Assembly (NCBI RefSeq): GCF_041224425.1
Contig: NZ_JBGFGL010000075.1
Span: forward strand, 186,001 to 250,000
Length of the DNA stretch: 64,000 nucleotides
Source: Psychroserpens sp041224425
GTDB lineage: Bacteria > Bacteroidota > Bacteroidia > Flavobacteriales > Flavobacteriaceae
Reading direction: 5' to 3'
How positions within the stretch are numbered: the first letter of the stretch is position 1; each line of letters opens with the position of its first letter. This document shows positions 63,468-64,000 of this stretch, one piece after another. A program made the translations under genes and the position numbers. The notes under the pieces are model-generated. The model was not told the origin of the DNA. It made no database searches and worked only from the letters and a program-made list of their open reading frames with translations.

Positions 63468-64000
63468 ATGAACCATTTGCCACTTATTATCAAAAGAGAA
63501 TATTTAACAAAGGTTAAAAACAAATCGTTCATCATCATGACCTTTGTAAGTCCTTTAATCATGGTAGCTTTGATAGCTTTGGTAGCGTATTTATCCCAGC
63601 TTAATAATGATAAGGAACGCCATATTACAGTTCTGGACGACTCTGGGATTTTAGCTGATGTGTTTGAAAATACAGAACATACTACCTATACCGTTTTGCA
63701 AAATGTCGATTTGGAATCTGCCAAAAAACTGGTTCAAGAAAAGGAAGAGTATGGTTTACTACATATAGAGCGGACAGATGATATTATTAATGTCTTGCCT
63801 CAAGTAAGATTTTATTCTGAAGAATCTCCTTCGCTATCGATCATTTCAGGTTTAGAGCGAAAAATTGAAAAAAAGCTATCAGATACAAAATTGCGCTTCG
63901 ATGGTGTTGATGTTTCTAAAATTGAAGCTGCCAAAACCAATGTCAATATTGCCCAAGAAACATTTTCGGGTGAGACCACATCAAAAATAGATAGTTACTT
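63468..64000 (+). CDS. ABC-2 type permease, N-terminal part (NatB-like)
   Basis: The frame starts at ATG 63468, one base after the ATPase stop, and runs off the window without a stop (177 codons seen). It begins MNHLPLIIKREYLTKVKNKSF, typical of ABC-2 permeases, then one membrane helix (about 22-44) and a large extracytoplasmic domain (TVLDDSGILADVFENTEHT). The further helices must lie beyond the window. It forms the membrane part of the transporter with the gene at 62540. Confidence 0.88.
   Translation, partial: MNHLPLIIKREYLTKVKNKSFIIMTFVSPLIMVALIALVAYLSQLNNDKERHITVLDDSGILADVFENTEHTTYTVLQNVDLESAKKLVQEKEEYGLLHIERTDDIINVLPQVRFYSEESPSLSIISGLERKIEKKLSDTKLRFDGVDVSKIEAAKTNVNIAQETFSGETTSKIDSY

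Noticed and set aside
1..64000. tRNA, rRNA, insertion sequence, integrase, CRISPR or prophage genes
   Set aside because: Looked for on both strands; no cloverleaf, transposase, integrase or spaced repeats recognised.

Overview
The window is chromosomal DNA of a member of the Flavobacteriaceae (Bacteroidota), probably a marine genus. The signs are low GC, Bacteroidota-type promoters (TTG, 19-21 bp, TAnnTTTG), several TTG starts, TonB-dependent receptors, secreted proteins with type IX secretion (T9SS) C-terminal sorting domains, bacillithiol genes, a fused isobutyryl-CoA mutase and a two-motif DnaJ. Coding density is high. No gap without a gene reaches 300 bases; the largest are about 250 (32702-32958 and 62286-62539) and both hold hairpins. 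I see no tRNA, rRNA, CRISPR array, insertion sequence or prophage.

Layout. 1-2427: end of a NUDIX gene, an acyltransferase, an ECF sigma factor with a membrane partner, and a flavobacterial intergenic repeat. 2421-9222: YhhN protein, TonB-dependent receptor plus its own TonB, an ECF sigma/anti-sigma pair divergent from a fasciclin protein, a thioredoxin-like protein and CsaA. 9223-17210: M14 peptidase, PUR-like protein, ABC exporter, leucine dehydrogenase, nusB, DUF1573 and yajC. 17288-28062: YdeI-like protein, FkbM methyltransferase, pepT, universal stress protein, pyrD, a secreted M43 protease, LysE exporter, HMG-CoA lyase and a FecA-like receptor. 28200-36545: guaB, bshC, a signal-less metal-receptor protein, two paralogous small proteins, lipoproteins, a thioredoxin fusion and an OmpA protein. 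36715-46955: icmF, Lrp regulator, ypdA, DUF1684 protein, two large secreted proteins, crcB and an SRPBCC/GyrI protein. 47177-55082: a frameshifted outer-membrane-type gene, an LRR/Ig T9SS protein, and a five-gene operon. 55163-64000: MazG-like protein, ilvE, DUF4920 and c-type heme lipoproteins, mnmD, a TIGR01777 protein, YceI, grpE-dnaJ and an ABC transporter.

The most interesting part is 48643-55082. A tight operon encodes a small membrane protein, a trypsin-like protein, an unknown protein, a TPR histidine kinase and a LuxR-type response regulator. The same palindrome, ATACCC-N6-GGGTAT, lies 57 bp upstream of the operon's first start codon and 58 bp upstream of the neighbouring LRR/Ig secreted protein gene. 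I found it nowhere else. It is a strong candidate binding site for the response regulator and ties these six genes into one unit of unknown function.

Other linked functions: leucine dehydrogenase, IlvE, HMG-CoA lyase and IcmF all act in branched-chain amino-acid and short-chain acyl-CoA metabolism, and BshC and YpdA belong to bacillithiol metabolism. All assignments are from reading the sequence by eye; no database search was run.
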